Shown here piece by piece: positions 27,580 to 40,900 of a stretch of 64,000 bases of DNA. Positions within the stretch are counted from its first letter, which is position 1. Every line of letters starts with the position of its first letter. The DNA is from Aphis gossypii (Eukaryota; Arthropoda; Insecta; Hemiptera; Aphididae), in the NCBI RefSeq assembly GCF_020184175.1, contig NC_065532.1:23870001-23934000 (forward strand), given 5' to 3'. The position numbers were made by a program, and so were the translations under genes. A model generated the notes under the pieces. That model was not told the DNA's origin. It worked only from the letters and a program-made list of their open reading frames with translations, and did no database searches.

Positions 27580-28282
27580 CAGGATGATTCACAAAGCATA
27601 CTTATACCCTTTAATATCTTTAATTTTTCAGTTATTCAAAATCTGATTTTTGATATTTTAAGATCATATTTTCAAATGATCGAGATATTTTTGTACTAGT
27701 ACCCAATGGAAATAATATATACTATTTTCATATTATGAGAAGTTTTTCTTCTACTGTGAATTATTTATAGTGTTTCAAAATCAACATTTGGATAAGTAGT
27801 TTTAAATTATTTAACTTTGTATACTATAAATACCCTGTATGTTAATGAGTTAAGAATCTACGGAGACTATATATAGTAATTAGAACATTATAGTAATTAA
27901 TATTAATCTATATAGACATATATAATTTGAAAAATGGTGTTAATATAATAAATACTAGATCCAATATTATATCTATTTTATATTTTTGTAAAATCATTTC
28001 TCAGAACTTTAATCCTTAGTACAAACATTTTAATAACTAGGTATAAAACAATTAGTTCAAATTTTGAATTAGGTATATTAGGATTATTCATCAAATAAAT
28101 AATGATTTACAATAAAAGAAGGGTTTTTGTTTAAAAAACAGCTTTTATCTTCACAGGACACTACTTAAGTAGTATTAAAATATTATACATGGTGTTTAAG
28201 AATGTTTAAAAATTCCAAAAATAAAAATAAATTCATTGTTGAATTAAATAATAGGTGTGAGCATGTTTAATGAATCATCTTG
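27580..28282. mobile_element. 703-bp inverted-repeat element (TACAGGGTGATTCA family, copy 2)
   Basis: The left end CAGGATGATTCACAAAGCAT and the right end (minus strand) CAAGATGATTCATTAAACAT are inverted copies, both followed inward by GCTCACACC or its variant. It shares CAGTTATTCAAAATCTGATT with copy 1. A piece reading ATACCCTGTATG near 27.83 kb looks like a further end of this family, so nested insertion is possible. Noncoding. Confidence 0.55.
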
Positions 28283-31200
28283 AATATTATGTATGAATAT
28301 TAAACATAAAAAGTGTAACCTTTTTACTACTTTTTATCAGCCAACTCGTTACTCGTTAGCCAAACCGTATATTTTTCGCTTCACACTTTATGTAAAAAAA
28401 CATTAACAGATTGTGTTATTAATATATAATATATTATAGGTATTATGAATTTATTAATGATTATAAAAACCATGTCCATTACCGTTATTGGTGTAAAGAT
28501 AATTTTTACCATTGACGTGTTAATATGATTATAATATACCTAATAATCATATTACAATAATTATTATAAAACACGTTGACAGTGAAAGTGATTAATCAAA
28601 CTGCTTATGATTTTGGACAAATAAAGGTAGGTACCATTGTCCATTAGTTAATATTTTTTTCAATCGTACATCCTTGACACCAGAATATGGTCGTTCAAGT
28701 TCAAATTATATTAATCTGGTGACAAAAATAACACGTGGCTGAACTGTTTCCTAAAAATGTCTATCAAAAACAATTACATTGTTCTTACTTTGTATAACCA
28801 TATACAATTTTAGACATTTTAGCAAATTTGAATGAAAATCAAGGTATACACTAAACTAAACATTGATAAAAATCAATCTTTGTCTTGACCATATAAAATT
28901 AATAAACACCGTTGCGACCCAGAAACTTACATTTTACATTTATATATATATATATATATATGGGTCTATAACTATGGCTAATTGCTAACTGTATGCTCGT
29001 ATTCATGAATTAATATATTGATAACTCATTAACGATACACTGATTACAGATGGTATGTATATTAAATAATATATAATACCTAGGTATTATATTCTTTACA
29101 TAGGCGAAACTAGACAATTTTATTAAGACAGGCCAAGTGCTAAATATGAAAAAAAATCTACATTTTTAATTTTACTAACAACTAAGTCAGTATGATACTA
29201 TGATATCCAGCCAGTATTAGGTCAGGCCATGGATATAAATCTTAAATTTTTAGGAACGTAGTTGCATTGAGTAATTGAATAGATTTTTAACTAATTACCA
29301 GTACTTTTAAAAATTAAAAATTACATTTTCTTTAAAAGTATATTATATGAGATCTTCTTCATATTCCTCTTTAATTAAATGTCTACTGTTAATTCTAATA
29401 GTCTAGTCATAAATTTATTAACAGCCTTTACAAATATTCTTTCTTCGTATATATGTCTAACAACTATTTGTGTCCTTACTAAAATTTATTAAATGCATTT
29501 ATCAAGTGTTGAAATGTGTATCATGCAATATGTTTTTAATATCGGCCGTTTTTGGTATATATGATGTAATTTTAGTAAAATCGTTTTTTTGTATTATTAA
29601 TGATATTATCTAGATAGTCAATCTCATATACATGTTGTCATATGCATAAACATACCAATGAATATTTTTATAACTACAACCTTAAAATATACCTCTGATA
29701 TTTATGCAAAACTCAATGACTACGATTACAAATTAGGTAGTCATACCATGGGTAAAGTTACCAAACTTGTACAATTAATTCTTAAGTATAAGTTGTTAAG
29801 TATCATTAAATCATTACTCATTACAATAATGGTTACATTTACATAGAAAATGAGTACAAAAATTTGATTTTTATAAACCAGTGATTTATATAATGACGTG
29901 GTAATACTCTGCATAAATGGGTTTTGAATGTTTTGATTCATTTATGTTTATTTGTTTAACTTTCAATGCCCTATTTTTATGCGATTTTTGTACTTGGTCT
30001 TTATGACGTAGTTAATATTATTATATATAAACGATTTAATAGATTGTATATATATAGAACATTTTATTTTTAATTTAATTGTAATATACTAATATAATAT
30101 AGTGTGACCAATAATAATTTGGTAGTTTTAATAGGTATTTACATTATTATTTTAAATTAAAATAATATGCATACCTAATTTTAACACCTTGATTATGATT
30201 TATAAAACATTTTATATAATATTTTACATCCAAATTAATTATTGTAGAGTTGTATAGGTAAAGGATTTAGTTAATTATACGCATAATAAAATATCAAAAT
30301 CACAATCTATAGATATATTCAAAAATTTCTGTTATTTCAATGGTTGTCTCCTGTACTTAAGTCTAAACAGAAAGGTTAGGTTAGGTATTCAGACAGTTTT
30401 CTCGCTTGTGGATTTGCAGGGAAAAGGCAAAATAATTTATTCACAAAAATTAAAACCATAACCTAATTATTTGTTTTTATTCAAGTCTTAAACTCAGTGC
30501 GTGAGTAACTTAAAAACAAAGTTTAGGTACTGATTTATCATTAAGTAAATCATATCAATTATCAAGTACATAAGAGAACAATTAAAAAGGTACCATAACT
30601 TGCTTGAAAAATATAATGTGATGATAAGCTTGTAATCTTAATTCATGAAATAATATTTTTAGGTTTTTTTTATTATCCGGCAGATAATACAATAATGTCG
30701 TAATATTATACACTAGGAGAAATGTTAAATAAATGTATTATAAGGATAAAAGTATTTTTATCTTATATTAAACGTATCGATGGTTATCGTTTGCGCATCA
30801 TCATTATTCCGCCAGGTAAAAAATTTGGTTGGTAATTTGCGTAGTCTAACAATATATTATAATAGAATAATAGATTGTTTGATGATACGATAGGATGATA
30901 AACTGCAGATAATATGATGAGAGTATGTATCAGATTCAAAAAGAATTAAACTTAAAACAGTTTTAAATTAATACTTAAAATTTTTTTTAATAATTTCAGG
31001 AATGTAAATAATGCAATTTGTGAATCTAGTCAAAATAAAATTAAAGTAAGAAAATTAAATTTCATTTTAATAATTTTTCAATATTTTTTTTAAAACATAG
31101 CGAAGCGTGAACATTGTATATGATCAAATGTATTGCATTCTTTCTTTATTTTATATAATTTATAAAGATTTTCACTATTGGAATATCAAAAGAGAGAGAA

Positions 31201-34200
31201 CATTAATGACTTTAATGACCCTTTCGCTAAATGTTGAGTGCCCCTTGCCCTTCTAAAATTTCTAAAATTATGCCACTGGTAGTCGGTAAAGTACAACAAT
31301 AGTTATTATAAAAAAATAAATATTAAAATTAAAAAATAAACATAACAATTCAAGTGTAAAAAAGTGGTACAGCTAGCATACATGTAAATCTTTCTTTTAT
31401 ATTTTTTTCTAAATATTATGATGTAATCAATTAGTAATTTTGTTGTGTATACTATACAGTATGCATGTTTCAACATTGAATATGTGGTCTGACAATGACT
31501 TGTATTGTTTTATGTATAATATGGTATTATGATGTACAAAATAATGTTTTTATCAGTTTGGTAAGCTAAAATCTCGTTGTACTAGTAGTTAGTACTACAA
31601 AACATATTGACTATATGGTTATATTATATTAAGATAATAATTTAATAATATGACACATAATATTTTATTATTCACAAAATCTAGTTTTGAATTTATAGGT
31701 TAAGTTCTAGTACAAAGAATTTTTACTGTTAGTCGTCATTTAATAGCTCGAGACCATAATACTCGTATAGGTACACATATTATGTATTACGTGCAAAAGT
31801 GCACGTGCAACACTAACTAAATGTAAATTTATTAAAAAATATTATAAATTTATAAAATGATTTCAAGTATCTAATAATATAGTAGTAATAGTACTTAAAT
31901 TTATGTATAAAACTATAAACACTATTATTATATTTTTATATAGTGATAATAATATGACAGTTATTTATTTATTTTATATAATTAAATACATGATATTTAC
32001 CGATAATAAAATCATGAGACTTTTCGTATTATTAATTATTATATTATAAGTCAAACAACTTGGGATCAACCACAAATAAAAATAAAACATATTTTATTTA
32101 TACTACATATTCAAAAATGAAGTCACAATCTAAATATAATATGATCTAATATGAAGTCTCACTTCTCCTTTAGTTTTTAATTATTATGTATGTCATATTA
32201 AATTGTGACTTCTCTCTTTTTATAGATTATATAAATAAAAATATTTATATAATCTAAATTGCTGAATTTTGGGGCAAGTTAGCTAAAGTAAGAACAAAAA
32301 AGATTAAATATAAAATTTATCGCTAAAATAACTTAATCAATAAAATAAAAATATATAAATTATGTAACTTTAAATTTAAACTATGTAAAAAGTTTGCTTA
32401 TTGTAAAAAAAATAAATTATGTAACCATTATGTAAGGGACAATATACGTAAATTATGTAAATATTAATTGTTGTTGATAAATTGTAATTTTATTTAATTG
32501 TTCTAAAATGAACGATTCAGAAGAACTCTTATAAAAGTTTAAGTCTTTTAAATCGTTTCATATTGTTAAACTTGGCATAATATGATAGTCTTTCAGGTCA
32601 ATTCATATTATAATGTATTACATTATTTTTATCACATTATTTGAATTAAAAATAAATAATATAATAATTTAAAATTATATATTTTGATATATTTTTTCAT
32701 ATTTCTATACTAAGAGATGAATTCTCATAAGTTGCATACTTAATAATAATAATAATAATATTTATTAATATTAAAAAACAATAATAGAAGCAACATTATA
32801 AAATTAATATATAAAAATCGTATTAAGTTTTTTGATTCTCTCTTTAAAAGCTAGGCGTGTGCTACAGAGAGAGAGTTCAATACATTAAAATACACACTAA
32901 ATTAAGATCCAAAATACAGTAATAAGAGAAAGAAAGAGAAAAAAAAATTATATACTTATGCATATACTATCTCCATGTTCCAAATAATACAAACCAAATT
33001 TGGTTATCAATGGTGTATTTTGTCCATTGATTTGTTTTAATATTACAGTGGAATGACTGAATGATTTTAAGTAAAATTATATTTTTCATCAAATTAATTA
33101 CCTTAATAATTATTTATCTGATCTTGTCGTTATTAAAGGTATCGAAGAATAAAATAAAATTTCTTTATACAAATACCTAGTTCTAATTGTAATCATATTA
33201 TTACAGTTAACTAAACACAAATTATTACATACATAAGAATTAAGATATGCGTTAGGTGGACCTATGATATTATTAAATTATTATTTGTAAGTAAGTAGGT
33301 AGGTAATTACACTTATTTGATACTTATTATATAATTTATAGTGATTATAAGTTAAAATTTAATCAAAAACAAATTATACATTAACTGAAGTTTTGACTTA
33401 CTCCAACTTAGTCAATTTTTTAATTACAAAAAGACTTTTTGTACAAAAATGATTAAAAAAAAAATTGTATTAAGTAGATGCCAAAAGGCAGTAGAAGTTT
33501 TTGTCAAGCCAATAATCTCAAAATATTCATTTTACCTATACATCAGTAAAAAAAAATAATAAAAATAAATGTTTGGGAGGTAACTCAAACAACCTCCTCG
33601 TGGACTCTCCTGATATGTATAGTGATAAATAAAATGTAACCTCAACTCGAACGTCTGATACTCTGTATCATAAACATAGGCCGCAACTCACCAACACCGG
33701 ATAAATAACGGATATCAAAGTGATCACTATATCTTTCAAAAACTCTAAACGTTTAATCTTAATAAATGTATTATTTGCTTACGATAGATTGTTGTATAGA
33801 CAGTGAATGAGCAGTTTTTTTGTTAAATATATTGTTAGTACCTACTTCGTAAGCATTCGTGTAAGTGTTAAAATTAATTTTACAAACACTTTTGTAAAAG
33901 TGATGTGTGCATTTTATTTATACAGCAATAATGTAGATTTTTAAGATAAATGGTTAGTGATAATAATATGTCATGTACTCGTGTAAAATAAATCATATAG
34001 AATAAGTGAAAAAAAATTGAATCAACAAATCAACCAATTTATTAAAATTATATAATTATTTTCATTTATTGTTATGTATACTATATTTTAACGGTTATTG
34101 ACAACTTTAAATATTTCTGGCTACATATATAAAATGTATAAAATATTAATTTTGGTGCAAATAATACGTCATATAACCTCGAAAGAGGTAAAAATTTGTC

Positions 34201-36139
34201 CGAAAAGACGGAAAATGTGTATCTCGGTACTTCTTTTAATTCCCTAAAACTCTAATTTCAATACAAGATAATCCATTTGAAATATTTGTAGAAGTACCCT
34301 GAAATCGTGATCAAGCTGCATGTATATATTATAATATACATTTTAATACAAAATCAATACATTGCCCCTAAAAATCTTGTGCACGCCATTGATTTCATGA
34401 ATATGAAATAATACTAAATCATATATGTACCTCTATATCGGTTATCGGCTATAAACTTATAATATTGAAATATTTAATGTTCTTCAATGTTATCGGACGC
34501 CTTTATTTTATAATAGATAGACAAAATAGTACACACATAAAAAGTGAATGTAGCAAAATAGTGCCTTGAAATAATTAATTCAATCAATGCTAACTTCATT
34601 TTCTGCTTAAGGGGCTGAAGCATACCATGTTTTAAGGAGAAGTATTTAGGCTTTTCATATTACATGAACATTTCGGCTGTATCAATGTATGAAAAGTAAA
34701 CGAACATTAGTGTGTGTAATCCGTTATCGCATTTTTTTATATAAGGATCTATAAAGGATCGTGTCTTAAGGAGAAATAATATAGGCAATTTAACATGACG
34801 GTATTATTGACTTGTCAGTGTGTATAAAATACATAAATATACGGAAGAATGTAATTGGTAATTGCAATCGCTTAATATTTATTAAAGTTGTATATGTCTA
34901 CATATTGCCTACTTAAAATGACTTTTAATAGTGATTTTATATTAAATCATATTACTACTATACGTCTATATACACAACTCCACAAGAAAATGTTGTAATA
35001 TCCATACATGTGCGTGCAGTATTTTAACCGTAAAGCGAGCCTTAACCATGTAAAATAATATACTAAATTTACAAATTTAAAATGCTTATTGCTTGTCGTT
35101 TAAAAATTGAAATTATATATAATAGCCTTACAAGGTGTCCTATTTAATATCCATGTATTAAAAATTGATAATACGTGTAGGTAAAATCATTCTAACGTTA
35201 AAGTTAGCAACATAAAATGGTTTGGTGAACGTAAATTTGGTATGTTGTACCCGTACCCCACGTGTACGTTTGTAAGTCAAAGACAATTATTATTATATTA
35301 TACATAATATTTGTTATTTACACATAGATACTCATTACTCACGTGACGTCCTAATTAGCGCGTGTTTGACTTTGAATAATTGCGATTCGTTGAACCATAG
35401 AATCGTTTGATATGTTGTGCAATAATAATGTACATCGACATGTATAGTGATTTCGGTGAAAGGTATGTAAAACGATTGTCAAAATAAATACACCATGTAA
35501 TGATAATAAAATAATAATATTATAGTCCTCGAGTGTGATGTGGTTGTCTGCTGGAATCATCACACTCCGGGTGACTCTTGTAAGTTCAAAAGGGTGTACA
35601 GTGTACACTGTACAGGACTATTCTAGCGGTTTATACCAATCGTTTGTTACACAATGTGTGTAACTCATGACTATTCCTCGGCTGCTAATGTGCTTAATTT
35701 GACACTGTTGGCTGAGCATAAACGTTCCGCGGGAATATCCTTCTCGAATGGGTTTTTAATTAATAAAGTGGATTCATCTTCTCTTCGTCTTGTCATAAGG
35801 TTCTTCGGCGTACAGCTTGTAAATCAACCGTTCCATTTACTATTTCTCTTACCGTTACCAACTACTAACTATTATACTCGTGCAACGAAACCGTTTGACG
35901 GTTATAATATCGTGTCTTGCGTCGATTCGGAATCTCTCTTTTCTAACGCCTACCTTTAAAACTCAATAGTTGTAAATGTTTGTTTTTCGCGTATTATTTT
36001 CAAATGGAATCTAAACTGGTACCTATACGTTTTGTATTCGCGCAAACAAGAGCATATTGTGGTGGAATTCTCATTAATTACTAATTAGTTAATAATAATA
36101 ACAATAATAATAATAATAATAATAACAACAACAACAGCA
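28283..36139. other. Long gene-poor AT-rich stretch
   Basis: No gene is supported. It holds orphan hAT-like ends near 29100 (CATAGGCGAAACTAG) and 31272 (TATGCCACTGG), an inverted repeat at 32119-32212, an (AAT)n run near 32743 and a (TA)n run near 28945. From about 35.3 kb the base composition becomes less AT-rich. The open frames 35351-35608 (minus) and 35654-35959 (plus) lie there without motif or splice support. Confidence 0.5.
36091..36136. repeat. (AAT)n/(AAC)n trinucleotide repeat
   Basis: AAT units with AAC variants at the left border of the CK2 CpG island. Confidence 0.9.
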
Positions 36140-36299
36140 CGGTAGCTGCCGCTGGTGTATTATTCGTATTTCGGTGTTTGGCGCGAGGTTATATGCGTTT
36201 ACAACCTCTTTGGCGGCGTACCGTCGTCGTGTCCCGCGAACGGGTCAGCCTGGCCATTTTGGATTCTCCGTCAACGCGACTAAAGAGTAATAACTTCGC

Positions 36300-36490
36300 C
36301 CGGTGCGCGCGCGCGCTATACTCACACGCACGCACGCACACACAAATAAACACTCGCACGCACATTCACGCACAAATACTCCGATTCACGGCGTCCTAGT
36401 ATCGTAGTTTACACGAACGGGCGTGTGTATGTGTGCGCGCGCGTGAGAGTGTGTGCGTACGGTTTCTTTTTCTCGGCACACGCGCGCGGG
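36300..36490. repeat. GC/CA-rich simple sequence in the CK2 promoter region
   Basis: Runs of GCGC, CACGCACG and GTGTGCGC alternate. They generate spurious open frames rich in Arg, Thr and His on both strands. Confidence 0.7.
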
Positions 36491-36959
36491 CTTATAATAT
36501 TATTATTATAATAATAATAATATACATATATCGACATATCGTACCGTTCCGCCGGTCGTCGAGTCGCGTTAGAAAATTAAAAAAAAAAAAAAAAATAATA
36601 AAAAAATAATAAGTAGTATATATTTAAAAGGAAAAATTCGTAAAAAAATTTCCGTTTGTCGACGGCGGCGCGTCGTCACGCACACTGCCCCCGGGGTTGC
36701 CGCTGCTGCCGATCCTGTTCGACGATCCGCTCCGGAGACGGGAGATCCGACGGTACAGAAAATCTCGCGACGACGATAATAAATAATAATATTGTTATTA
36801 CGAACATTTTTTATTATTCGCCGTACGATTTTCACGTCTTGTACGACCGCGACACGCGCGTGCGCTCTTATTCGCGCTCCGTCCATCGCATCGCTCATTC
36901 GTACCGCTACCGCCGCCGCCGCCGCCGCCCCGGTTCTCGCCACTATCGTCCGGACAGCA

Positions 36960-37051
36960 GCGATTACTTTTGGGCCACCGTCGCCGTATGCGGAACATGC
37001 TAGCGGCGTTTAGCTGAGCACACGGCCCGTCGTCGGAAAATGTTATAGCAG
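36960..37051 (+). other. Probable noncoding first exon (5' UTR) of CK2 alpha; left edge unknown
   Basis: The CpG island contains a strong donor, AGCAG followed by GTACGT, with the exon side ending at 37051. The coding exon has a suitable upstream acceptor after a pyrimidine-rich tract, ending CCATCAG at 37858. Joining the two would give a spliced 5' UTR with an intron of about 0.8 kb. The left boundary given is only a placeholder inside the island. A second donor, CTAG followed by GTAAAT, ends at 37555 and could define an alternative first exon. Confidence 0.4.
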
Positions 37052-37858
37052 GTACGTGTTGGGGGGGTATTTTGGTTTTTTTTGTGGAAAACATTTTCAC
37101 TTTGCCACACACGAAAACGTGCGTGCCTACCGTCCACGTCCCGCCGCCGTCAACGTCTCGTGTAGGAGGCGACTGGCGTCGGCGGCGACATTGGCATTCG
37201 GCATCGACGTCGGCGGTCCGTCGGTAGGTACGTCATTCCGCGTTTCCCTTGACGGCCAAACTGTAAACGAGGCGGCTTTCGATCGGCCGCCGTGTCTACC
37301 GTATTGAGGCCCCCGCACGTTTGATAATAAAAATAATGAAATACAATTATTAATGAACGTCGTCGTCGCCCTTATGCTTCTGATACTTATCATATCGTCG
37401 GCTTCTTGACCCGTCGCCGTCGATCCGCGCCGAGTACACGTATTCGCACATTTTATGGACTTATATGTTTACCGTTCAGCGTACTTTATTGGTACGCCGT
37501 TTTTATTCTAGCCGGATTTCCCGCGGCCTTCTGTCGTGCGATTTGCTTCTCCTAGGTAAATTTTATTTACCATCTAAATTCTAACTGTTATTACTATTAA
37601 GAAAAAAACCCTACAATATAATATTATAACAAAAATAACATATTCATTATCACCAATAACCTAGAAAATCTTATTCATTTATATGTACACCATAAGTTTA
37701 AGTGATGTAAGTACTAGAGAGTATAAACGAACCGACCTCCTTCACTACCGTCGTGCTAGTCTCTTGTCATAAGAATGCTGTATGAAAATTAAAGGTATGC
37801 TCTAATATTTGTTGTGTATTGCTTTTTCTCGATTGCTCGTCTTTGCCAATACCATCAG

Positions 37859-37941
37859 ACACCGGCTGCGTGTTAAGTGCAACCGGAACGAGGTTTCGGA
37901 CAGTTGCTAACAATCAAACTACTGTCAGGTTCATTAATCAA
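37859..37941 (+). other. 5' UTR part of the first coding exon of CK2 alpha
   Basis: Starts after the pyrimidine-rich acceptor ending CCATCAG and runs to the ATG. A second, weaker acceptor, CTGTCAG, ends at 37930, just 11 bases before the ATG, and could be used instead. Confidence 0.4.
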
Positions 37942-40900
37942 ATGGCGCTGCCAAGTCGGGCACGAGTTTATGCCGATGTAAATTCTCACAAACCCAGAGA
38001 ATACTGGGATTACGAATCTTACACCGTTGAATGGGGGTAAGTCTTGATTATTTGTATTTACTATGATATTATGTCAATCTTTGAAAAAGCTTTTACCTCT
38101 GGAAACATTTCCCCAACAGTTACCATCTCATTTCAATACCATTCAAATAAGTACTTAATTTGAATATTTTTTATTTAACAACTTTATTTATTTTTAATAA
38201 TTGCTAATTCTTTGATTAAAAACAGCAAAACATTTTAAAATTTAAACTTAAATAAGTTAACCTTACTTATTTAATATATTTGTAACATGAAAATAACCTA
38301 AATACCTACCTATTTGTTAGTATTTAAAATTAAAATTGTATAGTTAATGAAATAGGTATTCATTGGTTAGGTACATGCTGACATTAAATAAAATATTTTA
38401 TAATAATTGAGAGACCTACCTATAATAATATATTTATTCATAAACAAATTACATCAATATTTTATTAATAATATTTCTGTTTGTAGCTAGTTTTTTTATT
38501 AAGAGCAGAGCATAGAATAGTTTTTTTTTTTTATTATCTATTTTTTCATTTTGTCAATATCTGATTATAATACCTACTTCATAATTCAATATTACTATTC
38601 ATTTTTAAACTTTGCTATTTCAGCTTTATAATTTATAACAAATTAAAAAATCTTATAGATTGACAAGTGCTTGTGACTTTTTAAGATTATGTTAATTTTT
38701 ATTGTTTCAGGCAACAAGATGACTATCAGTTAGTTCGAAAACTTGGTAGAGGTAAATACAGTGAAGTATTTGAAGCAATTGATGTAACCAATAGTGAAAA
38801 ATGTGTTGTGAAAATATTAAAGGTAATTAATTATTTTAATAATGAATAATTTATATTTATTAAATTTTCATTACTATAAAATGTATTATATTTTCTTGTA
38901 GCCCGTAAAAAAAAAGAAAATCAAAAGAGAAATAAAAATTCTTGAAAATTTGAGGGGTGGCACCAATATTATATCGCTGCAAGCAGTGGTTAAAGACCCT
39001 GTATCCCGTACACCTGCTCTAATATTTGAGCATGTTAACAATATGGACTTTAAACAACTCTACCAGACGCTGAATGACTATGATATTAGATTTTATCTTT
39101 ATGAGTTGCTCAAGGTACTTAACTTCTTTTGTAACTTGAATAATATTTTTAACAATTTAATTTATTTTACTCCTAATGATGTGTTGAGTTGACTACTTAT
39201 GACCAGTATCTAAATACATCCTAACATGATTTATCAATGGAAACTTATAATTTTTACAATAAATGTAATTAAATAAAATAATGAAATATCTTAATTGTAG
39301 GCATTGGACTATTGCCATAGTATGGGCATCATGCATCGTGATGTAAAGCCTCACAATGTTATGATCGACCATGAAAACAGAAAATTGCGGTTAATTGATT
39401 GGGGTTTAGCGGAATTTTATCATCCTGGTCAAGAATACAATGTCCGTGTTGCCTCCAGATATTTTAAGGGTCCAGAGTTACTCGCAGATTATCAGGTATA
39501 TATTTATTTTTAATTTTTATAGTTATATTTTTATATTAAAATTCTAAATTGTTTTTCTAGATGTATGATTACTCATTGGACATGTGGTCACTGGGCTGCA
39601 TGTTGGCTAGCATGATATTCCGAAAAGAACCATTCTTCCATGGACATGACAATTACGATCAACTTGTGCGTATTGCTAAAGTTCTAGGAACTGAAGAACT
39701 ATTTGAATATTTAGACAAGTATCATGTTGAATTGGATCCAAGATTTTCTGATATTTTAGGAAGGTATATAAACCATGATAATTGTTATTTTTAAATTGAG
39801 TTATTTAATAGTTGAATTATCAAATTATTAATCTGGCCATTTTTACTCATTTAGGCATTCAAGAAAACGATGGGAGCGTTTTGTGCATAGTGAAAATCAA
39901 CACCTTGTAACACCAGAAGCTTTAGATTTCTTAGATAAACTTTTGCGTTATGATCATTTTGAACGGTTGACTGCTAGAGAAGCAATGGATCATCCATATT
40001 TTTGTAAGTTCTTATATATATTTATATATTTTTTTAATGAGAATGATGATTATTATGAAATTTTTAAATTCTTAATTATTTGGAGATATGCAATTCTAAA
40101 GAAATTTATTGAGTTCAGTGTCTTCATTTAAATTAGAATAATGATTTTGTATAAAGTTTTCAATCTGACTCATTTAAAATAAATATTATAGATAATTATT
40201 TAAATAATTATTCATTAGGCAATTTTTAAATGATTATTAATTTTTACAAGTATAGTTATTAAAGCATAAATTATCCACATTATATTTATCACCTAGGGGA
40301 GTGGTATGTTTAAAGTTTTTCTGTAATTGCTATTCTTCTGTTCATTTAGTTAGCTTCCCTGGAACGTTCTACTTATAATAATGAATATATATTTATTACA
40401 TTGATAAAACAAATTTTAAAATCAAACTAAGTTTATTAATATATCTACTTCTTCTCCATAAAGTTTTTGTTTCTCTAGCATAAAAGCACATGCATCATAG
40501 GTTTGTTATCCTGATATAATATACCGTATTTTTTTGTGTATCTATTGTGTATGTCAATAATCTCATAGGCTATATTAGAAATAAATCATTTTGTTGAAAA
40601 AGTAATTTTTAGGTCTTAATATTTAAAACTTACCATCAATTTTTAATTATAACTCATTTAACCCTATTTAATATAGCTCTGTGCTAAAAGTAGCAAACTT
40701 TAAAAAATAAATATTATACTCTATAACTTTGAAGTTTATTTTTCGTAAAGTTTGTAAATTAAAATATCGGTATAATTTGCACGAAAATATTGTCGTAAAA
40801 CTTTTATAATACATGTTTGTTATTGACTGTTGTGATTTTCTCTTAACTACCATTAAGCAGCATTATCTGTGTATTTTGAATATTAGCATGGCATTGTTGG

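Larger units (their letters stand above)
36140..37560 (+). promoter_or_regulatory. CpG-rich promoter region of the CK2 alpha gene
   Basis: GC and CpG content rise sharply here against an AT-rich background, with many CGCG and CGTCG runs, and fall again before the coding start. The island lies directly upstream of CK2 alpha and so probably holds its transcription starts. Several overlapping open frames occur on both strands, but they are low complexity (Arg/Ala/Ser runs from CGCCGC repeats) and no protein family is recognisable. The exact start site cannot be read from the sequence. Confidence 0.6.

Noticed and set aside
35654..35959. 101-codon plus-strand frame upstream of CK2 alpha
   Set aside because: No motif, no splice or promoter support, and its composition fits a chance frame in moderately AT-rich DNA.
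36569..37393. Overlapping open frames of 70-125 codons on both strands
   Set aside because: They are by-products of high GC and CGCCGC/CGTCGT repeats in the CK2 promoter island; no motif, splice or start support.
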